Assembly: GCA_024275775.1 (NCBI GenBank)
Contig: JAJRYM010000125.1
Location: 1 to 6,782, forward strand
Length of the DNA stretch: 6,782 nucleotides
Origin: Nitrospirota bacterium
GTDB taxonomy: Bacteria; Nitrospinota_A; UBA7883; JACRGQ01
Reading direction: 5' to 3'
Of the stretch, positions 1-5,645 are shown piece after piece. The notes beneath the pieces are model-generated. The model saw only the letters and a program-made list of their open reading frames with translations. It was not told where the DNA came from and did not search any database. A program made the position numbers and the translations under genes. Numbering within the stretch: position 1 is the first letter of the stretch; each line of letters opens with the position of its first letter.

Positions 1-753
1 CCGAACGCGATTATGACGGTCCTGCCGGCCGACCACGTTATAGGCCCGAACGACAAATTCCTTGCCGACATGATAACGGCGGGCGAGGTAGCCGAAAAAG
101 AGAAACTGCTTGTAACTTTCGGAATAAGGCCATCGAGGCCCGAAACCGGTTACGGCTACATTGAAGTGGGAGAGCATATATCCGGAACGGTTTTTCGAGC
201 GAGATCTTTCATGGAAAAACCTAACCGCAAAAAGGCCAAATTTTACGTCGATTCCGGGCGATACCTATGGAACAGCGGGATGTTCGTATTTCGGGCGGAC
301 GTTCTGATGGAAAGAATACAACACTGCCTGCCGGAGCTTTATTCGGCTTGGGAAGTTTTCTCAGCGAGCGGCAAGGACGAAACCGCGCTTAAAGATTTTT
401 ATGAGTCTGTCACTCCCGTTTCCATCGACTACGGAGTTATGGAAAAATCCGGCGGGTCAACGGTGCTGGTGGCCGCTTCTTTCAAATGGAACGACGTCGG
501 TTCGTGGGAAGCGCTCGACGATCTGTGGGAGCCGGACGAGCATGGCAACAGAACCCTCGGAAGCCGTGTAATAGCGATACGGGCGGAAGGAAACACGGTT
601 CACTCCAAAAAGCTTGTATCGCTGTTAGACGTGGAGAACCTTATCATTATCGAAACTGACGATGCGCTCCTTATCTGCCGGAAAGACCGCTCGCAGGAGA
701 TAAAATCCCTCGTGCATGAAATAGAGCGGCTGGGCCTTTCCGAGTATCTCTAA
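1..753 (+). CDS. manC: Mannose-1-phosphate guanylyltransferase, C-terminal part (5' end outside window)
   Basis: This enzyme converts mannose-1-phosphate and GTP to GDP-mannose in the cytoplasm, for mannose-, rhamnose- or fucose-containing surface polysaccharides. The frame is open from base 1, and the first ATG (base 13) falls inside the conserved segment PNAIMTVLPADHVI, so the gene starts upstream of the window. In the visible 250 residues I see LPADHVI at 8-14, TGYGYIEVGE near 49-58, the sugar-binding FMEKP at 70-74, WNSGMF near 90-95, SIDYGVMEKS at 141-150 and KWNDVGSW at 162-169. A left-handed beta-helix-like tail (GNTVHS...LLDVENLIIIETDDALLIC) follows. The protein stops soon after this tail, so it lacks the C-terminal cupin (phosphomannose isomerase) domain of bifunctional AlgA/ManC types and looks like the short monofunctional form. 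The hemB start lies 47 nt downstream on the same strand. The family call is firm; the exact polysaccharide served is unknown. Confidence 0.93.
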   Translation, partial: PNAIMTVLPADHVIGPNDKFLADMITAGEVAEKEKLLVTFGIRPSRPETGYGYIEVGEHISGTVFRARSFMEKPNRKKAKFYVDSGRYLWNSGMFVFRADVLMERIQHCLPELYSAWEVFSASGKDETALKDFYESVTPVSIDYGVMEKSGGSTVLVAASFKWNDVGSWEALDDLWEPDEHGNRTLGSRVIAIRAEGNTVHSKKLVSLLDVENLIIIETDDALLICRKDRSQEIKSLVHEIERLGLSEYL

Positions 754-779
754 TTACCTGCATGCTTTATTTTCTTAAA

Positions 780-800
780 TAAGCGGGTTAGAATCGCTTA
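780..800 (+). promoter_or_regulatory. Inverted repeat and possible -10 element directly before hemB
   Basis: TAAGCG (780-785) and CGCTTA (795-800) form a perfect 6-bp inverted repeat around nine bases that include TAGAAT (789-794), a -10-like hexamer. The matching -35 position (766-771, TTTATT) is poor. If TAGAAT is a real -10 box, transcription would start at about base 801, the A of the hemB ATG. This would give a leaderless message, which fits the missing Shine-Dalgarno sequence. Alternatively the repeat forms a small RNA hairpin at the start codon, or is chance. This is inference from sequence only. Confidence 0.25.
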
Positions 801-1778
801 ATGAAATTTCCTGAATATCGCGCCAGAAGAATGAGGAATTCTTCAGGGATAGCCCGGATGGTGCGCGAGACGAAACTTTCCGTTGACGATCTCATCTATC
901 CGATTTTCGTTACTTTCGGCGAATCGGTGCGGGACGAAATATCCTCCATGCCGGGCAATTTCAGGCTGTCGGTCGATATGTTGGCGGACGAAGCGCGGGA
1001 GATAGTTTCACTAGGCATTCCGGCGGTAATCCTTTTCGGAATACCGGAGACGAAGGACGCGACAGGCTCAAGCGCGATTGACCCGGACGGCGTGGTGCAG
1101 AACGCGATTAAGGAGATAAAAACCGCCGCGCCGGAGCTTATCGTGATAACGGACGTCTGTATAGATGAATATACCGATCACGGCCACTGCGGAATAGTCG
1201 AAGACGGCAGGGTGCTCAACGACCCCACGCTTGAGGTGTTGGGGGAGATGGCGGTTTCCCACGCGCGCGCCGGGGCCGATATGGTGGCGCCTTCCGACAT
1301 GATGGACGGCAGGATAGGGCATATCAGGAAGATGCTGGACCGGGAGGGATTTTCCGACACGCCGATTATGGCTTACTCGGCGAAGTACGCATCCGGCTTT
1401 TACGGCCCGTTCAGGGAAGCGTGTGATTCAGCCCCTCAGTTCGGCGACCGTTCGACATACCAGATGGATCCCGCGAACAGCCGGGAAGCCATGCGAGAGG
1501 TTTTTCTCGATATACAGGAAAACGCCGACATCGTGATGGTTAAACCGGCGCTCGCCTATATGGATATTATCTGCCGGGTTAAGGACGAATTTTCGCTTCC
1601 GGTTGCCGCCTATAACGTAAGCGGCGAATTTTCCATGGTCAAAGCCGCCGCCGAAAAAGGGTGGATAGACGGGGAGCGGGTGATGATGGAAATTCTTCTT
1701 TCCATCAAACGCGCAGGCGCGGACATGATTTTAACCTATCACGCCAAAGAGGCCGCGCGCAAACTTGGCAAAGGCTGA
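801..1778 (+). CDS. hemB: Delta-aminolevulinic acid dehydratase (porphobilinogen synthase)
   Basis: HemB condenses two 5-aminolevulinate molecules to porphobilinogen, the second common step of heme, siroheme and cobalamin synthesis; it is cytoplasmic and usually octameric. The 325 residues match the normal family length. The catalytic lysines are visible: K195 in MAYSAKYASGFYGPFREA and the Schiff-base K248 in IVMVKPALAYMDI. E233 in SREAMREVFLD aligns with the glutamate of the allosteric magnesium site. The metal loop is DVCIDEYTDHGHCG (118-131). It has C120 and C130, but D122 where zinc enzymes have a third cysteine, so it mixes the zinc-type and magnesium-type patterns. The ATG at 801 is preferred because PEYRARRMRNS then aligns with the family N-terminus; no Shine-Dalgarno sequence precedes it. 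A terminator-like hairpin begins 13 nt after the stop. The function is firm; the metal preference is open. Confidence 0.97.
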   Translation: MKFPEYRARRMRNSSGIARMVRETKLSVDDLIYPIFVTFGESVRDEISSMPGNFRLSVDMLADEAREIVSLGIPAVILFGIPETKDATGSSAIDPDGVVQNAIKEIKTAAPELIVITDVCIDEYTDHGHCGIVEDGRVLNDPTLEVLGEMAVSHARAGADMVAPSDMMDGRIGHIRKMLDREGFSDTPIMAYSAKYASGFYGPFREACDSAPQFGDRSTYQMDPANSREAMREVFLDIQENADIVMVKPALAYMDIICRVKDEFSLPVAAYNVSGEFSMVKAAAEKGWIDGERVMMEILLSIKRAGADMILTYHAKEAARKLGKG

Positions 1779-1791
1779 CCTCGGCGCAAAA

Positions 1792-1821
1792 AAAAAGGCC
1801 GACGAAAGCGCCGGCCTTTTT
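1792..1821. terminator. Bidirectional intrinsic terminator between hemB and the convergent unknown gene
   Basis: The ten bases AAAAAGGCCG (1792-1801) pair perfectly with CGGCCTTTTT (1812-1821) around a 10-nt loop that contains GAAA. The hairpin has a GC-rich core, a T-run on the right and an A-run on the left, so it can end transcription from both directions. It lies 13 nt after the hemB stop and 17 nt after the end of the converging minus-strand gene, as expected for a shared terminator. Confidence 0.85.
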
Positions 1822-1838
1822 CTACAAATACTGAACCC

Positions 1839-2327
1839 TTAAATTCGGCAGAGTTTATCTTCGAGGACTTCCTTGTAGAGCCTCTCCAGCTCTCCCATAA
1901 TATTTTTCAGATCCGGGCTTGTATTTTCCGGAACCGTTAGCTCAACTCTCGGCATGCAGGAAATTCTCTTTTGCAGGCTTCTTACCTGGTTTACCGCGCT
2001 GATAATCTCAATCATTTTCTGTATGTCGTCCCGCATTTTTTCCGAGGTTTCATGTTCGATGAGACCGCGTATATGATCTATGTAGTGCGTATCCACTTCA
2101 ATTTCCGTTTCGGTTCTGACGGAAGCCCTGTGAACAAGGTCCTTGCTAAGGGTGGCGATAAAGCCGATAAATTTGGGCTCGTCTCCCTCTTTCACTTCTA
2201 CGGTGGCTACTTTCACACCTTCGTCGTAGATGCCCACGGTTCCCTTTAAAAGCCTATAGATGAAATAGGCGGGCACTCCGCCGGCCGTAATAAGCCATTG
2301 ATGCGGTCCAAATTTTTCGATCGACAT
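1839..2327 (-). CDS. Uncharacterised protein, 162 residues
   Basis: I do not recognise this protein. The ATG at 2327 is chosen over an upstream in-frame TTG (2342) because a strong purine-rich ribosome-binding site lies just before it and overlaps the TTG reading. The N-terminal 75 residues look beta-rich, with GGVPAYFIYRLLKG near 16-29 and short strand-like stretches (VGIYDEGVKVATVEV). Residues of about 80-123 are charged and probably helical (HYIDHIRGLIEHETSEKM, then IQKMIEIISAVNQVRSLQKR), possibly a coiled coil. A second amphipathic helix covers about 138-160. There are two cysteines (124, 160), no signal peptide and no convincing membrane segment, so it is probably a soluble cytoplasmic protein. 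It follows kdsA on the same strand after a 131-nt AT-rich gap and ends at the terminator shared with hemB, so it may be transcribed on its own. The codon pattern and clean start and stop suggest a real gene. Confidence 0.8.
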   Translation of the reverse strand: MSIEKFGPHQWLITAGGVPAYFIYRLLKGTVGIYDEGVKVATVEVKEGDEPKFIGFIATLSKDLVHRASVRTETEIEVDTHYIDHIRGLIEHETSEKMRDDIQKMIEIISAVNQVRSLQKRISCMPRVELTVPENTSPDLKNIMGELERLYKEVLEDKLCRI

Positions 2328-2330
2328 ATA

Positions 2331-2340
2331 CTCTCCCCTC
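2331..2340 (-). promoter_or_regulatory. Ribosome-binding site that fixes the start of the unknown gene
   Basis: On the minus strand GAGGGGAGAG is followed by TAT and the ATG at 2327. It contains AGGGG and GGAG cores at usable spacing. It argues for the ATG at 2327 over the in-frame TTG at 2342, whose codons would run through this site. Confidence 0.7.
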
Positions 2341-2395
2341 AAAAATAGTTACTGCTTACTCCAGAAAGAAAATATACAAAAAAACCTTGCGAAAG

Positions 2396-2428
2396 AAAAC
2401 CTTTTTTATTGTTTTAAAAAAGTTTTTT
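2396..2428. repeat. AT-rich imperfect inverted repeat, possible weak terminator of kdsA
   Basis: The spacer between kdsA and the unknown gene (2328-2458) is strongly AT-rich. Within it, AAAACCTTTTTT (2396-2407) pairs with AAAAAAGTTTT (2416-2426) with one bulged C and an 8-nt loop; a G-T and an A-T pair can extend the stem to 2428. Read on the minus strand, it is followed by a T-rich stretch, so it could slow or end transcription leaving kdsA. The stem has only one G-C pair, which makes it weak as an intrinsic terminator. A promoter for the downstream gene may also lie here, but I see no good -35/-10 pair. Confidence 0.3.
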
Positions 2429-2458
2429 GCGATATTCCCCTTATATTTCTACTCTTTT

Positions 2459-3289
2459 TTATAATTTTTTGGTTATTTTGTCAATCTCAATCAGAGCTTC
2501 CAAAAGTCTAGGAACATCTTTTAGTTTCAGCATATTAGGGCCGTCGCAAGGGGCGTTATCCGGGTCGGGGTGGACTTCCATGAATATTCCGGCCGTGCCG
2601 ACCGCCGCCGCCGCGCGCGCCAGAAAAGGAACAAATTTTCTGTCACCTCCAGATGAACTCCCTTTGGCTCCGGGAAGCTGTACGGAGTGGGTGGCGTCAA
2701 AAATCACAGGGTACCCGGTTTGCGCAAGTATCGGGAGAGAGCGGAAATCGCTTACGAGGTTATGATACCCGAAGCTCGTGCCTCGTTCCGTAATCATAAT
2801 TCTGTTGTTGCCCGATTTGGTTATCTTTGCGATAACGGAATTCATGTCGTCAGGCGCCATGAACTGCCCTTTTTTGATGTTTACGATTTTGCCGGTTCGC
2901 GCCGCGGCCACCAGAATATCGGTCTGCCTGCAGAGGAACGCCGGTATCTGAATCACGTCCAGCACTTCGCTGACGGCCGGGATTTCCATTTCATTATGAA
3001 CGTCGGATAAGACTGGCACATCGCATTTCTGTTTCACTTTCTGCAGGATTGAAAGCCCCCGGCGCACGCCGAGCCCGCGGAACGAATCGAGCGAGGAGCG
3101 GTTTGCCTTGTCGTACGAGGATTTGTAGATAAACCCTATCTTCAGATCCGATGTTATTCTTTTCAGTTTTTCGGCGGCGACCAGGGCGCTTTTTTCGTCT
3201 TCAATCACGCATGGGCCTGCAATGAGGGTAAGCGGCAGGTTGTTGCCGATTTTCACGTCCCCGATTTTTAGAACTTTAGCCTGTGTCAT
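2459..3289 (-). CDS. kdsA: 3-deoxy-8-phosphooctulonate synthase (Kdo-8-phosphate synthase), metal-dependent class
   Basis: KdsA condenses phosphoenolpyruvate with arabinose-5-phosphate to Kdo-8-phosphate, the first committed step of Kdo synthesis for lipopolysaccharide. The chosen start (MTQAKVLKIG) gives 276 residues, a normal family length. A longer in-frame start would add 37 non-homologous residues that overlap pyrG. Visible motifs are LIAGPCVIE (22-30), YKSSYDKANRSS (55-66), IQIPAFLCRQTD (113-124), IKKGQFMAP (138-146), ERGTSFGYHN (168-177), FDATHSVQLPG (197-207) and EVHPDPDNAPCDG (238-250). C27, H201, E238 and D249 correspond, with a constant offset of 16, to the metal ligands C11, H185, E222 and D233 of the Aquifex aeolicus enzyme. 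This therefore looks like the metal-dependent class, not the E. coli type that has Asn at the Cys position. The ATG shares one base with the pyrG stop (TAATG) and has only a weak ribosome-binding site, suggesting translational coupling. Confidence 0.96.
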   Translation of the reverse strand: MTQAKVLKIGDVKIGNNLPLTLIAGPCVIEDEKSALVAAEKLKRITSDLKIGFIYKSSYDKANRSSLDSFRGLGVRRGLSILQKVKQKCDVPVLSDVHNEMEIPAVSEVLDVIQIPAFLCRQTDILVAAARTGKIVNIKKGQFMAPDDMNSVIAKITKSGNNRIMITERGTSFGYHNLVSDFRSLPILAQTGYPVIFDATHSVQLPGAKGSSSGGDRKFVPFLARAAAAVGTAGIFMEVHPDPDNAPCDGPNMLKLKDVPRLLEALIEIDKITKKL

Positions 3290-4887
3290 TACAGCAGATA
3301 TTCCATCTTGCCGGCGGCCTCTATGAACGCCGTGAAAAGAGGGTGGGGGGAAAGGGGAGACGATTTGAATTCCGGATGGAACTGTCCCGCCACGAACCAT
3401 GGATGATCGGCTATCTCCACTATTTCCACAAGTTTTTTGTCAGGTGACAGACCGGCTATCACAAGCCCCGCCTGCTCAAGTTTTTCCATGTAGCGGTTGT
3501 TGAATTCGTACCGGTGCCTGTGCCGTTCCTCAATCCGCAGACCGCCGTAGGCTCTGCTTGTATGGGTATTTTCTTTCACGATGCAGGGATACGAACCGAG
3601 CCGCATCGTTCCGCCCATGTTTTTGCCAAGCTGTCCCGGCAGAAGGGCTATAACAGGCTCTTCCGCCTCCGGCGAGAACTCGGCGCTGTCGGCTCCTTTC
3701 ATTCCGCATACATTGCGCGCGTATTCGATAACGGCGCAGTGCATGCCCAAGCATATCCCGAAAAACGGAACCTTCTTTTCCCTTGCTATCCTTACGGCGT
3801 TTATTTTTCCTTCCGCGCCGCGGATGCCGAATCCGCCCGGAACAAGGATGCCGTTAACGCCCCTCAGCCCGCTTATGATTTCTTCAGTTTCTATATCTTC
3901 CGAATCCACCCACCGGATATCCACTTTTACGCCGTTGGCTATCCCGCCGTGCGTTAGAGCTTCCATCAGGCTTTTGTACGACTCCTGGAGCCCTACGTAT
4001 TTTCCTACAATAGCGATGGTAACCTCTTTTTCCGGCTTGGAGACCTTCTCGCCGATTTCCTGCCACTGTTTTGGTTCCACCCGCTCCAGTTTGAGGTCGA
4101 GCGCCTCAAGAATGATTTTGTCGAGCCTTTCTCTGTGAAAAACGGCTGGCAGTTCGTAAATGCTTTTCACATCCCTGGCGGTTATTACGTTTTCCGCCTT
4201 GACGTTGCAGAAAAGAGCTATTTTGTCCTTCATGCTTTTCGGAATAGCCATGGTCGCTCTGCACAGCAGAATATCCGGCTGAATGCCGATTTCACGAAGC
4301 TCTTTTACGGAATGCTGGGTAGGTTTACTTTTAAGCTCTCCGGCCGCTTCTATGAACGGGACAAGCGTAACGTGGATGAAAACAATGTTAGCGTGCCCCG
4401 CGTCGATGCGGAACTGCCGCATCGCTTCGAGAAAGGGAAGCGATTCAATATCGCCCACCGTCCCACCAATCTCAACGATGGTAACGTCGTACCCTTCCGA
4501 AGCCAGCCGCACCCGCTTTTTTATCTCGTCGGTTATATGCGGAATCACCTGAACGGTTTTGCCCAGATATTTGCCTTCTCTTTCCTGATTGATAACGGTG
4601 TCGTAAATTTTGCCCGTGGTTACGTTGTTCTTCTTTCCCATCCGGGTTGAAACGAACCGTTCGTAGTGGCCGAGATCGAGATCCGTTTCCGCTCCGTCGT
4701 CGGTTACGAACACCTCCCCGTGCTGATAGGGGCTCATCGTACCGGGATCGACGTTTATGTACGGATCCAGTTTTATGAATGTTACTTTAAGCCCGTTAGC
4801 TTCCAGCAGAGCGCCTATCGAAGCGGCCGAAAGCCCCTTGCCAAGCGATGATAGGACGCCGCCGGTGACGAATATGAATTTAGACAT
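3289..4887 (-). CDS. pyrG: CTP synthase (glutamine-hydrolysing)
   Basis: PyrG aminates UTP to CTP using ATP and glutamine; it is cytoplasmic and tetrameric. The 532 residues are close to the usual length. The N-terminal synthetase domain (about 1-265) begins FVTGGVLSSLGKGLSAASIG, with the P-loop-like SSLGKG at 13-18. It continues through LDPYINVDPGTMSPYQHGEV, DLGHYERF, EIGGTVGDIES and KSKPTQHSVKELR. The class I glutaminase domain (about 288-530) has PGGFGIRG (350-357), FFGICLGMH with the nucleophile C379, ERHRHRYE, and HPEF supplying H504 and E506 of the catalytic triad. One oddity is H383 where nearly all class I glutaminases carry Gln (GICLGMQ). The ATG lies inside the end of kdsB (8-nt overlap) behind a very strong ribosome-binding site, and the stop shares a base with the kdsA start. 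The CTP made here is a substrate of the neighbouring KdsB. Confidence 0.98.
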   Translation of the reverse strand: MSKFIFVTGGVLSSLGKGLSAASIGALLEANGLKVTFIKLDPYINVDPGTMSPYQHGEVFVTDDGAETDLDLGHYERFVSTRMGKKNNVTTGKIYDTVINQEREGKYLGKTVQVIPHITDEIKKRVRLASEGYDVTIVEIGGTVGDIESLPFLEAMRQFRIDAGHANIVFIHVTLVPFIEAAGELKSKPTQHSVKELREIGIQPDILLCRATMAIPKSMKDKIALFCNVKAENVITARDVKSIYELPAVFHRERLDKIILEALDLKLERVEPKQWQEIGEKVSKPEKEVTIAIVGKYVGLQESYKSLMEALTHGGIANGVKVDIRWVDSEDIETEEIISGLRGVNGILVPGGFGIRGAEGKINAVRIAREKKVPFFGICLGMHCAVIEYARNVCGMKGADSAEFSPEAEEPVIALLPGQLGKNMGGTMRLGSYPCIVKENTHTSRAYGGLRIEERHRHRYEFNNRYMEKLEQAGLVIAGLSPDKKLVEIVEIADHPWFVAGQFHPEFKSSPLSPHPLFTAFIEAAGKMEYLL

Positions 4888-5605
4888 TCATAAGCTCCTC
4901 CGCCTTGGCAAGGTCTTCGGGCGTATCGATTCCGATGCTGTCCATTTTTGCGGTTACCACTTTTATCCCGATTCCGTTTTCCAGAATTCTCAGCTGTTCC
5001 AACTTCTCGGCCATCTCGAGTTCCGTCGGTTCCATGCCGGCGAATTCCAGCAGAAACTCGCGGCGGTAAACGTATATGCCGAGATGCTTGAAGACGCGCA
5101 TCTTCTCCAGCCCGCTCCGGTGGTATGGGATGGGGGCGCGTGAAAAGTAAAGCGCCATGCTGTTTTTGTCGGTAACCACTTTCACCGCGTTGGGGTTTTT
5201 ATATTCTTCCTCGCCGATAGGGACGCGCAGGGTTGAGACCATGAGGTTCTCATCCCTCAAAAGCTCGTTAACCGCGAGGTCAACCGATTCGGGGTCTATC
5301 ATCGGTTCGTCTCCCTGTATGTTTACCACAATCTCTTCCTCAATTTCCCGCGCAACTTCGGCTATCCTGTCGGTGCCGGAGCGATGTTCCCGGCCGGTCA
5401 GCTTTGCCGTAAAACCGGCCGATTGTACCGTTTCCAGTATCCGGTTGTCATCCGTCGCCACAATAACCTTTCCGACCGTTTTGCACAAAGAGGCTTTTTC
5501 CGCCACATGCAATATTACCGGTTTTCCGTGAAGGTTTTTCAGCGCTTTGCCGGGAAATCTGGTTGACCCGAATCTCGCCGGAATAATAGCGGCCGCCTTT
5601 TTCAT
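4880..5605 (-). CDS. kdsB: 3-deoxy-manno-octulosonate cytidylyltransferase (CMP-Kdo synthetase)
   Basis: KdsB joins CTP and Kdo to form CMP-Kdo, the donor used by the Kdo transferase on lipid A. The 241 residues are a normal family length. The nucleotide-binding start AIIPARFGSTRFPGK (6-20) is typical, followed by VATDD (49-53), EHRSGTDRIAEV (73-84), NIQGDEPMI (95-103, with D99 as the likely metal ligand), KNPNAVKVV, FSRAPIPY (154-161), KHLGIYVYR and the C-terminal MDSIGIDTPEDL (221-232), with D227 as the likely second metal ligand. The ATG at 5605 has AGGAG (5614-5618) 8 nt upstream. The stop overlaps the pyrG start by 8 nt. The solute-binding protein gene ends 40 nt upstream on the same strand, so it may be cotranscribed. 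The nearest alternatives are other nucleotidyltransferases, but the full motif set makes KdsB firm. Confidence 0.97.
   Translation of the reverse strand: MKKAAAIIPARFGSTRFPGKALKNLHGKPVILHVAEKASLCKTVGKVIVATDDNRILETVQSAGFTAKLTGREHRSGTDRIAEVAREIEEEIVVNIQGDEPMIDPESVDLAVNELLRDENLMVSTLRVPIGEEEYKNPNAVKVVTDKNSMALYFSRAPIPYHRSGLEKMRVFKHLGIYVYRREFLLEFAGMEPTELEMAEKLEQLRILENGIGIKVVTAKMDSIGIDTPEDLAKAEELMNV
4895..4901 (-). promoter_or_regulatory. Strong ribosome-binding site of pyrG inside the end of kdsB
   Basis: On the minus strand GGAGGAG lies 7 nt before the pyrG ATG at 4887 and within the last codons of kdsB (the Glu-Glu pair before LMNV). It is the best Shine-Dalgarno match in the cluster. It supports the 8-nt kdsB/pyrG overlap as real rather than an annotation artefact. 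Confidence 0.75.
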
Positions 5606-5645
5606 TTTCCCCGCTCCTGTGTTAACGCGCGCTGTTTCATAATCC

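Noticed and set aside
13..15. ATG at 13 as the start of the guanylyltransferase
   Set aside because: It lies within the conserved LPADHVI segment, and about 100 N-terminal residues including the nucleotide-binding loop would be missing.
2325..2342. TTG start for the unknown gene, five residues upstream
   Set aside because: The first codons would run through the GAGGGGAGAG ribosome-binding site; the ATG at 2327 sits just after it.
2427..3010. Two plus-strand open frames opposite kdsA
   Set aside because: They mirror conserved kdsA codons and show no family motifs or start signals.
3287..3400. Longer kdsA start adding 37 residues
   Set aside because: The extra residues lie in the pyrG 3' coding region, are low-complexity and unlike any KdsA N-terminus; the ATG at 3289 matches the family start.
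3514..4650. Several plus-strand open frames of 89-185 residues opposite pyrG
   Set aside because: They are antisense shadows of a long, well-conserved CTP synthase gene, with no ribosome-binding sites or recognisable protein features.
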